A stretch of DNA of 64,000 nucleotides from Brasenia schreberi (GCA_036023115.1 JAYKKT010000073.1:16449501-16513500); one strand, 5' to 3'; shown: positions 10,618-23,893, counted from the first letter of the stretch. A program made the numbers and translations. Notes: a model not told the origin generated them from the sequence alone.

Positions 10618-13215
10618 ATATATATATATTCATGTTCTGAAGGAGATCATATGGAGACTGGTTTGATGAGAGATAGTGTTTTTTGGTGATGGGCGAGATC
10701 ACTATCCGTTGATTGCTAGTAGTGAACATACATGTCTCTGGGATAACAGCAAGGTAGAAGGGACGCGAGGAAAGATGTTGACACTAAATACTTGTTTATA
10801 TGAAGAAGATGACAGCAAAATAGGAGTGAGATCCATGTATGGCAAGAAAGATGTTTATCCCGTTTGTTGTTTCAGAAACTATTTAGTTCAATATGAAGTT
10901 CCACAGTGTTAACATGGATGATATAGTGTTTCGAAGTGTTTTTCTACATTTTTTCGTGGTCATGAAAACATGAACGTGGTGTAATATTTGTACACTGCTA
11001 GAAATGGTGGACCAAGAAAGCTACATCAGATACACTTTTTAGAAGGTTGCTCGGACACTGTTGTACACTCTACAACAATGCATCCCCCGTGTTCAACTGA
11101 CTAATATCTGACACTTTATGAATATTATTAAGATATTATAGCGAGATCTGATGAGATATTATCAATCATATACAATTATATCTATTATATATTATACTTA
11201 TATTGCCGTATTTTGTGCTCATGATTCTTGGAATTGAAATTCGGGCGAGGCCACTTTCTTTTTTCACAAAATGCAGTCCGCGTAGTTAGATTCCTTTTCG
11301 ATTTTATAACATTTCAGGTGAGGCAGCTCCTCCTCGCTACGAGTACATCCACCCACTTCATTTAAGCATGATATGACATGTAATCAGTGGTTATGTTCTG
11401 TCTTTTTCAGTTTTCTGTTTATGATTAAATGGCCGTCCCGTCGGTGATGGAAGTGTCGCCGAACCATCCAGCTATCTCCATCGAGCTTAATTGAACCATC
11501 GCATCCTGTAAATCTAACATTAATTTTTATGTGATTCTTCTTTGGCGCCGAAGCATCACTAGTAGAAAACCGGTTCTGGCCACGGTTTTTCTTGTGAACC
11601 TACAGAATTTAAACGAGCCTTTTTCTGGTGTATATATATACATGTATATGTATGTATGTTTTCTTCAACATAATTGTCTGACTGAAGTTATCGCACGGTT
11701 TTCTTGGTCCAACTGTTCTCGATCGAGTAAATCGACAATGTTTTTTTGTGGCGGGGGGGGAGAGGGGGGGGGCGTGGGGAGGTTGCTTTTTATATTACTG
11801 ATTGTGAATCCAAGAATTAAGTTGACATATTTTCCGGATAACATTCTCGAAAGTCGTACTCTAAAGAAGCAGCAAGATATCAACGTCTAAGCACTCCTTG
11901 GCCACAGCAGGGACAACGAGGTGCACTGCTACGCTGCTGTAGACAAATGTTCATTGATTTCATCGTTTTCACTACACCAAGATATCAGTACTCTCTATTC
12001 CAAGACCTTTCCAGAGGTTGACAAAAGATAAGCACGAAGGAACCTGGAATACCAAGGAAAATGGAAAGAAAAGGAGAGGACTATTAACTTATATATACAT
12101 GCATAATACATACGTATGTATATGTATGTGTATGTGTGAGAGGGAGAGAAGCTTTCCCCGTGAAGTAGGTGAATGGTTCATTCAATTACATAAGGTCGTG
12201 TTTCTTTTTTGCTTTTCCGTTGTATGTATTATAGATTTCAAATTGTTTAAGGAACAACTAAACTCTCACGCCAGGACCCTCTCCCAGAATCTATAATATG
12301 TGCAAGACATGTTTGGCGATATGGTAATTTCAAAAATCATGGGTGTGGGACATGGTAGTAACGATTATCAATTATACACTCTAATGGATAATTAGCTCAT
12401 AATAAAGAAAAACTTAGTTTTTATAAGTTAATATTTACAAATAAAATAACAAGAAGTATCCTGTGACATGGCATCAACCTAGCTGTGAGAAATTTTGGTC
12501 AGACAATATTTAACATAATTAATGTTGGGTTATGCACGAAATAATACAATTGCGGTGAGTGTCTGCATGAGTGCAGCTCCCTGGTAGAGGCGTCCGCTTG
12601 ATAGTTCAAAGATACTCATATAGTTTTGGTCGTCACAAGCACTCTCTAAGAACCCACTGATCCTTTCACGTCCTTTATTGCAGTCAATTTCTGTAGAGCA
12701 CGAAGAAATTATGGTCAGGTTCAGAGGCTTGCAAAACGTCTTTTCCAATCGAGATAGCCAAGTTGTGTTCATTACTACGAGGAAGGCGACGACTCCTGCC
12801 CTACTTTGCAGCGATGGACATAGAAAATTTTCCCGGCGAGGTGGAAGTCCAGTCCGTTGAAGTTAAGGTGAGGAGGTCCATATCATGTTTCAAAAAATTC
12901 AGGCCTCATATAATTTTTCACGATTTAGTGGAAGTTTAGGTAAGTCGACTGCCTCGCCTCCTGCCCATGAGTAAGTCCGCCGCTACAACGAATGATTTTT
13001 GTGAAGATTGGAGACAAGAAAGATGGGAAAAATCCAGAGGAACAATACGGTATTGCTTGCCCCAAAAAAGTGGTGAGGCTTTTGCTCTTAAAAGGAACCA
13101 TTTAAGCTATAATCTCATTAATTTTTACTCCAAGATTTCTCAATACAGAATCAATTTACAAAGTCCCTTTGAATATATAAAGCAAACTTTAGAACACATC
13201 AAAATAATTTGTAAA
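10618..13215. other. Intergenic DNA
   Basis: Includes short open frames such as 10676-10912 (+, 78 codons) and 12967-13224 (+, 85 codons) that match no known family, a G-run near 11751-11772 and TA/GT tracts near 11630 and 12090-12140. No gene can be supported. Confidence 0.5.
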
Positions 13216-13545
13216 ATTTCATGAAAATGCCCTTGATTATTGTTCTTGAGCTCTTCGTAATTCTGTGAATCTTTGAAACTTGTCTTTTGGCTATACTTCA
13301 ATGAAAATATCCGCAACTTTATCTTCGGATTTGTAATATATCAGCTCGATTTCTTCTTCTTCAATCTTCTCTCTAATGAAGTAATGCTTTACCACAATAT
13401 GTACTGTATGATTATTGTAATCTGGATTATTTGCTATTGCTCTGGCTAATTTTTGTCACAAAAGACTCAAGTTACTTTCTCTTGCTTGTCATCAACATCT
13501 TATAAAATTCAATTTAGCCATATTGTTGAAGAAGTTACCATTGCA
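13216..13545 (-). mobile_element. Ty1/copia relic, C-terminal RNase H end
   Basis: The minus-strand translation gives a broken but recognisable copia tail: HYFIREKIEEEEIELIYY, then KSEDKVADIF, matching the usual pattern HFIRE-KVEEGEIEL...T(E)DQLADIFTK. Stops interrupt it and no LTR was found nearby. Confidence 0.6.
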
Positions 13546-14543
13546 GTTGATAAGCTGAGGTGGGGAGTCCGTCCCACTCCAAATTTTGAAAATCAACTTA
13601 ACGTCTATAGCTCATGGTAGGATCAATGGGTTATAATACATAGTTTGCCCCCATCATAAACCATTCAAGAGGCTACTTACCTTTTAGATTCTATATTGAG
13701 TTGGTATATATATACTAACAAATTCAAACAAATCTCAATAAGAACTTTAAAATTTAAAAACAAAAGTACTCATAAATAAAGTGTACCCAGAAAAGTATAT
13801 GTTTATTTTTTCGTTTTAAATTTAAATTTCAATCATATGAACAGTCACCTAAACGTGTTTGCAGCTGTTTCTTGCTTCTTTGATAGCTAAAAAACTGTTG
13901 AACCCCGGGAGTAACAAAACTACTTATATTTTTCATATCATTACACAATTTAGACTAATCTCTGCTTATTAATTTAAGCTTTTGACCGCTTGAATACTTG
14001 ATGCCATATACATAGATCATCTGCTTTTATTTTTTCGAAAGTACCTCTTACACACTTCAGCGTGTTTGTCTCTCCCATTCTTTCCACCAGCTCATAGCCA
14101 GCTGCGTACTCTCCTTGCTTGCGCCCGCGCCCCTGATTGCGCCCGCGCCCCTGATTGCTATTTATCCCGTGTTCTTGCTCATCGATTTTTTCCTTGAGAA
14201 GCGGCTTAACCACGACACACTTTTTGATGGAGTCATCTTTTCCTTGTGAAGCGCAGTCAAGGTGCGCAACAAAGAGGTTGAAAAAACAATAGTTTCAAAA
14301 AGAAAGAGTTAAAAAGAGCAACGATGAAGAGATCGAATGATCGAGAGAGAATGAGATTGAGAAAAATCGTCATATGGAAGGAGATAAGAAAGATCGTTAA
14401 AAAGTCGACAGCACCTTGAGAAATCACAGGGGGCAAGAGAAGCAGGAAAGCTAAAGGTGATCAGAGTGTAGGAAAGAAGAGAATGTGCAGCTCGAGTGTT
14501 TTGAAAATTTTTGAGAAATGTATGTTAAATAAAATAAGGTGTA
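13546..14543. other. Intergenic DNA with an Arg/Gly-repeat open frame
   Basis: Contains a 79-codon minus frame (13974-14213) with an 18-bp direct repeat encoding NQGRGR twice (14122-14160). No known family is recognised. The rest is featureless. Confidence 0.4.
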
Positions 14544-14557
14544 TGAATAGCATTTAC
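14544..14557. repeat. Target-site duplication of LINE (left)
   Basis: TGAATAGCATTTAC, identical to 18233-18246 on the far side of the LINE. Confidence 0.85.
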
Positions 14558-15383
14558 TACATTGACGTTAATTTTCATGAAGGGTCTCCACATTTTGATT
14601 ATGGACGGATGCGGGGGGGTAAGGAAGCTAGTCCTAAATAATAAGATTCGTATTAGTTCTTCGAATATCGGAACATTATCTGATAAGCTAATGGAGGTGG
14701 TAGATACTATGATTCGGAAAAAAAATCATATTCTATGTTTACAAGAGACAAAATGGGTTGGAGAAAAAGCAAAGGAGATAGAAGATATAGGTTTTAAATT
14801 ATTGTACTCAGGTAAAGAAAAGACTCGAAACGGAGTTGGTATTATCATAAATAAAGATTTAAAGGATAGTAGTAGACATACAATGATATGGTGACCGAAT
14901 CATGATGTTAAAATTAGTGTTAGGAGCAGAGGTTTTGAATATAGTTTATGCTTACGCACCCCAAGTAGGACTAGAAGATAGTATAATGACAGTTTTTTGG
15001 GAAGAGTTAGATAAGGTGATTCAAAAGATTCCACAAAGGGAGATGATTTGTTTAGGAGGAGACTTAAATGGACATGTTTGTAAAGAGGCATTAGGATATC
15101 AAGGGATTAATGGAAACTTTGATTTTAGAGATATAAATGAGAAAGGTAGGGAGATTTTAAATTTTGCTATGGCATTTGATCTCTTTATAGTCAATACAAT
15201 CTTCAAAAACCGAGATGAACATTTAATTACTTATAAGAGGGCTTATCATAAACACAAATTGATTACTTTATTTGTAGAAAAAAAGATAGAGCGTGTTGTA
15301 AAGATTGCAAGGTAATTCTAGGAGAAAGCTTAACCACCCAGCATCGACTTTTAGTTATGGATTTACAAATAAAAAAATAGACA

Positions 15384-15677
15384 AAGAAGAAAAGAGTGCA
15401 TCGAGCTATTCAAACTAAATGGTGAAACCACAAAAGCGAGAAAGAAGATATATTTAAACAGAAAGTCCTTCAAGGAGATGTTTGGAATTATGTTGGTATA
15501 CCATGTGATATGCAAAACAATATGGCTATACAAAGAAGAAAAGAGTGCATCGAGCTATTCAAACTAAATGGTGGAACCTCAAAAGCGAGAAAGAAGATAT
15601 ATTTAAACAGAAAGTCCTTCAAGGAGATGTTTGGAATTATGTTGGCATACCCTCTGATATGTGGAACAATATGGCTA
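15384..15677 (+). repeat. Tandem duplication inside LINE (147-bp unit)
   Basis: The segment starting AAAGAAGAAAAGAGTGCATC occurs at about 15384 and again at about 15531, with a few mismatches between copies. It falls in the region between endonuclease and RT. Confidence 0.85.
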
Positions 15678-15955
15678 TACATATTAGAAAAGTGGTGAAA
15701 GATGTGTTAGGGGTATCTAAGGGAGGTGTACCGGCACAAAAAAAAGTTTGGTGGTGGAGTGAAGTAGTACAAAATAAAATCAAGGCAAAGAGGGCACGTT
15801 ACAAATTACATTATGCTAAGAAAACTAGTGAAACTTTAGAAGCTTATAAGAAAGCAAAGAAGGAAGCAAAAAAGGCCGTTAGTGAAGCAAAAGCTAAAAT
15901 TTGAGAGTATTTATATAAAAAACTGAACTCAAAAGAAGGTGAAAGAGATATTTTT

Positions 15956-17067
15956 AGGATAGCTACGGCTAGAGATAAGAAAACTAAAGATCTTAATTAT
16001 GTTAAATGCATAAGAACGAGGATGAAAAAATTCTAGTAGCAAATGATGATATAAGAAATAGATGAAAAAACTATTTTTATAAGCTTTTTAATAAAAATAA
16101 AGATGTTAGTATTAGCTTAGGAGAGTTAGCCAAATCAGAAAAGTATATAAACCACAATTTCTACCAACGTATTCAAAAGAATGAAGTCAAAGAGGCTCTT
16201 AAACATATGAAGGGTGGTAAATCGATAGGACCAGATAATATTCCTATAGAAGTTTGGAAAATACTAGGTGAATTAGGAATCACTTGGCTCACAAGACTAT
16301 TTAATGAAATATGGAAAAACCAAAAGATGCCCGAGGAATGGAGAGCAAGTACACTTATACCCATATATAAGAACAAGAGAGACATTCAAAATTGTAAGAT
16401 TTATCGAGGTATCAAGTTAATGAGTCATACTATGAAATTATGGGAAAGAATTATCGAACGTAGGTTAAGACAAGTATCAAGTACAACAGATAACCAATTT
16501 AGATTTATGCCAGGATAGCTACGGTTAGAGATAAGAAAACTAAAGATCTTAATTATTTAGATGCATTAGGACAAAGATGAAAAAATTCTAGTGGCAAATG
16601 ATTATATAAGAAATAGATGAAAAAACTATTTTTATAAGCTTTTTAATAAAAATAAAGATGTTAGTATTAGCTTAGGAGAGTTAGCCAAATCAGAAAAGTA
16701 TATAAACCATAATTTCTACCAACGTATTCAAAAGAATGAAGTCAAAGAGGCTCTTAAACATATGAAGGGTGGTAAATCGATAGGACCATATAATATTCCT
16801 ATAGAAGTTTGGAAAATACTAGGAGAAATAGGAATCACTTGGCTCACAAGACTATTTAATAAAATATGAAAAAACCAAAAGATGCCCGAGGATTGGAGAG
16901 CAAGTACACTTATACCCATATATAAGAACAAGAGAGACATTCAAAATTGTGCGAATTATCGAAAGGTATCAAGTTAATGAGCCATACTATGAAAATGTGG
17001 GAAAGAATTATCGAACATAGGTTAAGACAAGTATTAAGTACAACAGATAACCAATTTGGATTCATGT
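15956..17067 (+). repeat. Tandem duplication inside LINE (556-bp unit)
   Basis: AGGATAGCTACGG starts at 15956 and again at 16512, and the following ~550 bp are near identical. The join at 16511 falls after ATGCC and shares AGG with the start of the unit, so short microhomology marks the breakpoint. The N-terminal RT motifs are thereby present twice. Confidence 0.9.
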
Positions 17068-18232
17068 CAGGCAGATCTACTGTTGAAGCGATTCACCTTT
17101 TGAGAAATCTTATGAAACATTTTAGAGCAAAAAAGAAAGACCTTCACATGATATTTACTGATCTAGAAAAAGCTTATGATAGGGTACTTAGGGAGGTTCT
17201 TTGGAGAACTTTGGAAAAAAGAGGTATCCCATTGACATACATTAACCTTATAAGAGACATGTATGATGGTGCAAAAACATGTGTGAGGACTCATGAAGAA
17301 ATGACAGACTTCTTTGAAGTTAATATTGGGTTACATCAAGGATAAACTTTAAGTCTATACGTATTTATAATGGTGATTGATGAGTTAAAAAAACATATTT
17401 AAGACGAAATACCTTGGTGTATGTTATTTGCAGATGACATTGTGTTAGCGGAGGAGTCAAGAAAAAAGTTAATAGAAAATTGGAACTATGGAGAGAAACA
17501 TTAGAAAGGAAAGGCTTCCGACTTAGTAAAACAAAGACAGAATATATGGAATGCAAGTTTGATCATTTGGTTACTTCAGAAGATATAGAAATTAAAATCG
17601 GCACACATTGCATCTCCCAAAAGGAAAGTTTTAAATACTGAGGGTCAATTTTTGAGAGTGATAGAAGAATTGATGGAGATGTTGCACATATAATTAATGC
17701 TGGCGGGTTAAAATGGAGAGGAGCATCAAGTATTCTTTGTGATAAGATAAGAAGATACCATTAAAGTTAAAAGGTAAATATTATAGAGCAACAATTAGAC
17801 CTGCCATGTTTTATGGTTGAGTGTTGGGCAGTTAATCATCAACATGTACAAAAGATGTTTGTGACAGAAATGAAGATGTTGAGATGGATGAGTGTTCATA
17901 CAAGAAAAGACCGTATACATAATGAGGTTATTAAAAATAAATTATGTGTGGCACTAATAGAGGATAAAATGAGAGAATATCGTTTAAGGTGGTTTGGACA
18001 TATAGAAAGAAGATCAAAAGAAGAACCTAGAAGATTTATGAAAAACTAGATTTTGAAAGTATTAAAAGAGGTAGAGGACGACCGCAAAAGTATTGAAAAG
18101 AAACAATAAAGAATGATATAGCTTATTGTGAGTTAACTACTAACATGGCACATGATAAGGTTATGTGGAAACAAAGAATCCATGTAGCCGACCCCGTCTA
18201 CTATGAGAAAAGGCTTAGTTGTTGTTTTGTTT

Positions 18233-18246
18233 TGAATAGCATTTAC
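18233..18246. repeat. Target-site duplication of LINE (right)
   Basis: TGAATAGCATTTAC, identical to 14544-14557. It directly follows the LINE tail TTAGTTGTTGTTTTGT. Confidence 0.85.
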
Positions 18247-18921
18247 ACACTAAAAAAGTTTAAAATAGAGAACAAGAGTACAAGTATCGAGCGTTGGAGT
18301 GATCTGATATGAGATGCGGTACAATTTGCTTGCTTTGGACGTAGCCTTCAAGCTCCACCAACGGTTCATGAACTTCAATGCAACCCTGGTAGGTCTGTGT
18401 GCGATAATAAAAAAACCATGTACAAAGTTATGCTCTCGGTCATGTAAAGAGCCAAAAATGAAATCCACTAGATCTTGCAGATTTTACATACTGTAACCTC
18501 TTACAAAAACTGATTAGATTTTACATACACTTTTTTACTTTTTTGACTCGCTGAGATACATAATGAAGGGTGCCACGTTTAAATTCGCCCCAAGCATGTA
18601 ATCACCTAGCACTATCAATCACCTATGCTGATCAGGCCAAGACGTTTCCACATCCAACCCGACCACCATCCACTTTTTTCGACCAGCTCAAGCCTGCGAG
18701 TTTCTTCCCTCACTCTCCACATAAAGCCCCAAACTTCCAATATTCTTATTCAATCCCATTTGCCCCTTGCCTCTAAGAACCTTCTGAGATGAACTCATTG
18801 GTCCGAACCATGAAACGCTTAGACAGGGAAGTGAAAGCATTGCCCAAAACAACCAGGGATTTCTTGCCTGCCATATAAACCGGCATTAGGTACATTCATC
18901 TGTTTGTGGTCATGAAACTTA
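18247..18921. other. Intergenic DNA and 3' flank of the ARK locus
   Basis: No gene seen. The part next to 18922 is presumably the former 3' UTR of the ARK gene. Confidence 0.4.
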
Positions 18922-21900
18922 TCAGCAGTCTATCCTCAGCCTTCTGAGTTCTGTTTGGAATATGGGGCTTGATACAAGAGTGCGTTGTGCTAATGTTCTG
19001 ATATCTTCCCTTGAACAGTCACGAGCAATATGAACCAGCTCCCACAAAGCACCCCCCACAATTAGTTCCTTGGCATTCACTTCTGAGGCAGCAAATCTCA
19101 TTATCAGAACTTTCAGATCACACGAGCAGCAAAGTGAGGCCAAAACCAAGAAGAGATCAGGTCATATTGTATACAACCCATAGTGGTTATTTTAAATCTT
19201 AACCATACATATGATTTGGAAACCATGAGATCTCGATCTGTGAGATCGGAGTCCACTCAGGTGTTCAAGTGAGAATAATGATGTACAGTGGAGATTTTAC
19301 ACAACCAACACAGTACACACAGTGACTTGATCGGCTCAAGTGGAAACCTACTAACCGTGTTGTGCCAAATGACAGAGTGCCAGCTCAATATGGCGCCTTA
19401 TGGGTGATGCTTCATTGCTTGCGTTACGAACAATCCACAGAAGAGCTCCATCCTCGATTAGAAGCGAGTGTCCAGTCTTAGTTTCTACAGACAACGATTA
19501 CATAACTTAGTTTCAGAAGTTCAAGATGAAGAACGCTTTCAGTTCTGACCATTGTAACTTTTCAGAGCAGACAATTTTGTGCATGTCTGTGTGCATCTCT
19601 CTCTCTACATATATATATATATATATAAGAGAGAGAGAGAGACCTTAGTCCATATCTCAACCTTTGGATCTTTAAATCTTTTAGATGAATGGTTGAGGAG
19701 ATAAAAGAAAAAGCATTTAAATGCGAAGTATAAAAATTATAACAGTACTTTTTACTTTTTAAATTTAAATCACTACAATTGATCATGTGAATCTAATGGT
19801 GAAGATGTTTAGGTAGATTTGAATTATAGATAAGCCTATTCTTTTGAAGTAACCAAATCTTAATAGGAAGACAAAAAGCTCAAATTTGCAGATAACCAGA
19901 ATTCCAGGCAAAATATGATTCAGCGCCCAAAGAAACTCCAGCAACTGGGGAACAAGAATACACTCCACTCACAGTGAGTAGTCGTGAACAACAATTGAGC
20001 CAAAAGGGCACAAGTCATTAGCACGTGAAAGGACCAAATCGTTAAACAACTTACCCTGACTAACTGCTCTAGACTCGCATTTTGCAAAATTAGCAATTCC
20101 ACGAGCTACTTGAGCAAGAACGTCAGGATGTCCACACCTGACAATGCCAAGCAAAGCCTTGGTCCCACCTTCACTTCGTAGCTTTGCCTGTAGTTTATCT
20201 TAACCCAGAAAACAAAGATCCAACAAACCCATCTTAGAAGAATCAATAATCATTTGCAGAAGGCAAACTTTGACAAGTTTTCAAAGTCCAACTAAGGTAT
20301 ATATTTGCCCAGAGCAATCCAACAAGGAAAAATAAGAGACTAACTTTTAAGTGCATGCTCGCCCATAGGTGCTCTATGGTAAATCAAAGCTGCCATAAAG
20401 ATGTAGACTTGCCCATTTCTTCATATGCTGATTAATGTTTAGACTTTAAGAGCACCAGCATCTTAAATACGAGATACTACGTAATCAGGCTATGGAAAGA
20501 GACAAAAATTACAGGAATGGCATGTGGATTGTCGATGAGAAAAGTCAGACACACAAGTTCAGTAAGCTCTAAATTGCACTGGAACTGCTAAAGCTATGTT
20601 AGTAGGACTTCTCCAAGCATGCCAGCAGAAGAAATCTGCGATTTTGGATCCTACGCAGTAGGCACAAAGCGTGTGCAGAAGCAGACAAAATGTTATGAGC
20701 ATCAATTCAAGGTTGCCAAACGAGAAGTATACTGCATATGAAGATAAAGAGAGTAAAGAGCACCAACTAGACCTAAACAATTCTCAGTCCAATGTGGCTT
20801 GAAAAGAACGGACAGTGAAGCCAGCACAAGTAGTGACAATTGGCCAACAAGGATCAATGTAGCAAGTAGCCATTAAGCTGAAAGGACACTTTATGCCATG
20901 GCTATGCAAATTAAACGTTCAAGCTAAATCATAGACCAAGTAGCATAATTAACCAATGTCCAGGTTTTGCCACTCGTTCAATATAGGTCAAAATCTCGAC
21001 ACATTTTCCATGACAGAGAGAAGTTGAGCAAGCATATCAATCATTTAAACTGGAGAGAATGTCAAGCAGGGGACACATCATACCATTGCCACAAAGATTG
21101 GCAATTGCACCTGCAACCATTCTAAGCGTCTGGGGGTCCTCAGCTTCAGCCGATGTCAATGACAACAAACCAATACCCCCTTGGGCCATTATTAACTCTT
21201 GATTGGCCTCTGTGGAAAGGGGAATCATGACAAGAACTAAAAGTGAGTCAAAAAGTCAATAAACTATTTTGGCAATAAAAATAAGCAGACAACCTGTTAC
21301 CGATAAAAGGGCCAAAGAACTAGGTTACCGTTCATTGCAAGGTTGGAGATTGCACCAGCATCTACCCTGCGTATTGTTTCATCCTCTGAACTTCTAAGAA
21401 GCATCAGTAATGAAGAAAGCCCACCAGCTTCAACAATTTTATCCTGATGCGCTTCTGCTTGTGACCAAGGTAATGAATGTAAAATCAATATCCCTCTACA
21501 AAAGGGTCATAGCACCGGGGACTAGGAATTTATATCTGCTGATGCAGATAAATTGTGCCACAACAACTCAATTTGTGTCTCTATGTCAGGCAAGCTTAAA
21601 CAGCTTGCGTGAGTCAGTTAGGTCAAAAGATTCAAAATGCTTCAGAATTTCAATCATGTATTAGTCAGTAAAACAAAAGCCTTTGAAGAATATAGATTCT
21701 TAAATTCACATGAATTTTCTTTTGAGAAAGAGATGCAATCCAACAGCTGTGAAAATTAATAAAATACACTAAATTGACCAAGAACATCATACATCAGAAT
21801 GCTAAAATACCTTCAGCTGCCAGGTTTGCAACAACTTTAACTGCATGAATTTGGACATCTGCATCTTCCGACTTCAGCAAGGATAAAATCTTTTGCAATC

Positions 21901-22564
21901 CGACAACCAAAGGAAAAAAAGTATCAGAAAGTAACCAAAACAAGAGTCCAGGTCTGCACAGACTGATATCGAGAGCTACTTCAACCAAGTTCCCAACAGC
22001 AAGCAGGTTAAGTAGAGGACAAAGTGAACCAAGTCCTTTCCCACGCTAACTGGAGTTGATAGATGAATTCATAGCTGCCAATGGGATCTATCTTAGGTCA
22101 TACTGGCATGTAACTCCAAATCAGACAAAAAGATAAATGAAGTTTGAAGCAGGCACATAGATCTTACTCACCATTGTGATTGATCTTTGTTTAAATAAAA
22201 ATTCAACTCAATTTTGTCATACAAAACAATAATTTAAACATGGAAATTTCCATATATACTTCCATAAAACGAATTATAACACCACCTTGTTCAAAGAGTT
22301 TGGCTGTTGAAGCTTTCTGCCCATTTGCTGCTTCTTTTGCATTTGGATGCCTGATTGCAGCCATGAGATTATCCATGCCTGCAAGAACTTTCCCAGCAGC
22401 TCCTCTATCAAGACTTCTCCTTGTCTAAAAGTTATAAGGGAATTAAATAGCACCACTTGGTTATATACACTAGATATAAACCAGAAACGGAAAGGCATAT
22501 ATAACCTTCAAAAGGATAATACAAAACAATTAATAAAAAATTTACAGACAAAAAAGTATCTTAC

Positions 22565-22682
22565 TTCATCTGCTTCCAAGCTCAGTTGCAACAATTGATC
22601 TTTAAGCATAGCAATTTCTGTTTCAAGTTTTTCCTTCTGAACAGATTCATCTTCCAACATTTTTCTTATCAACACTCTGGTT
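22565..22682 (-). pseudogene. ARK coiled-coil exon with internal frameshift
   Basis: The preceding exon ends in phase 0 (LLQLKMPE, donor GAG-GTATGT). In that phase this exon starts NQSVDK, which resembles the family, then hits a stop a few codons on. The family sequence resumes in a different frame as RKMLEDESVQKEKLETEIA and runs to the donor at 22564. A loss of a few bases after NQSVDK explains this. Confidence 0.7.
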
Positions 22683-23084
22683 CTGAAACATCCTACAATC
22701 AGTAAAAGCAACAACACGAGCAGTAAATTAACAAAATTGTACATACCTCTGGCATTTTCAACTGAAGCAGTTGGCTTTTGAGAACCTTCACCTCTTCCTC
22801 TGCAGCATGCCTCAGTTTAGTTTCCTTCTGAAGTAACTCCTTAACCTGGCTCAGTTCCTCTGATGCAGATGGTGCTAATCCCTGTGAGTGAGAAATAAGA
22901 CAGCATCTGAAGGCATTTCATTGAAATTTCCTTGATAGAAACAAAGAATATCTTCTGATACTGGCCATTCAGAAACAAACTGCAAGCATCAAACATTTGA
23001 TTTCAAGTTCTTGCCTACTATTTGTCAATGCATCCACAAGCTAAACGTTTAACTCTTCCTACGGTCAGCATTCAATGTTACATA

Positions 23085-23160
23085 GCTTATCCCAGGCCTA
23101 GATAAAGGAGGATTACTTAGCCAATCCCAGGCCTAGATAAAGGAGGAGGGTGGCGTTAGG
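23085..23160 (+). repeat. Fragment resembling the LINE 5' end, partly duplicated
   Basis: CCCAGGCCTAGATAAAGGAG occurs at 23093-23112 and 23128-23147, the second followed by GAGGGTGGCGTTAGG. It resembles the LINE start near 27330-27365. It lies in an intron of the ARK locus. Confidence 0.5.
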
Positions 23161-23635
23161 TAGCTACAGTCATCAGAAAAACAAGATCAGATCTTTTACC
23201 AGAGGATGCAAATCTTTCCAGCACTAATTCACTGATCATCATAACTCCAAAGTTAAGCATGTAGCATCCGGACAGTTAACCTGAAATCCTCGTTGCATCT
23301 TTTAACTGACCCTCTCTAGAATGGGAAAAGGCAAGGTTAACGATAGATAAGGCTAGGAATCCAAAAAATAAGTGTCTCTGGATTCAAGTGTTGTAATGTG
23401 CAACATAGGAAATGAATGTTGTCATTAGAAGGACATCCAAAATGAACTTAAGTATAAGCTTATAATGTAAATCAAACTCTGGTTCACCATTCGCACAATG
23501 GAAAGAAGAAATCCAGGAAGACTTGGCAAAATGATGACAATTCTGTTCAGTTATTATAAGCAGAAAGGCGACACAAAAATGAAATTAAACCCACACATCA
23601 ACATCAATAGCACCAAATGAAGATTGACATGGAAC

Positions 23636-23893
23636 ACTGATTCAAAGTAGAAAGGCTGACAAGATAAAATGATGTGCATACATTAAATGTAAAAGCGCCA
23701 CCATAGTGTCCCACAACAAAGAGGAATAAAGGGCAAAAGTGGAAGAGAAATTTGAAAGTTGAGAACTGATTCAAAGTAGAAAGGCTGACAAGATAAAATG
23801 ATGTGCATACATTAAATGTAAAAGCGCCAGCATAGTGTCCCACAACAAAGTGGAATAAAGGACAAAAGAGGAAGAGAAATTTCAAACTTGAGC
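23636..23893. repeat. 129-bp tandem duplication in an ARK intron
   Basis: ACTGATTCAAAGTAGAAAGG begins at 23636 and at 23765. The two 129-bp units differ at only a few positions. Confidence 0.9.

Larger units (their letters stand above)
14558..18232 (+). mobile_element. RTE-type LINE, 5'-truncated, non-functional, with internal duplications
   Basis: Non-LTR retrotransposon coding for an AP-type endonuclease followed by reverse transcriptase. Endonuclease motifs are LCLQETKW (near 14735) and GGDLNGH (near 15056). RT motifs are GGKSIGPDNIP (near 16212), [11 protein letters not shown] (near 17073), FTDLEKAYDRV (near 17155) and MLFADDIV with the catalytic FADD box (near 17420). There is no RNase H domain, and the 3' end terminates in a TTG-type tail; both fit the plant RTE clade. 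The reading frame is broken by many stops and shifts. Two internal tandem duplications are present (147 bp and 556 bp). A perfect 14-bp duplication flanks the element. Confidence 0.9.
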
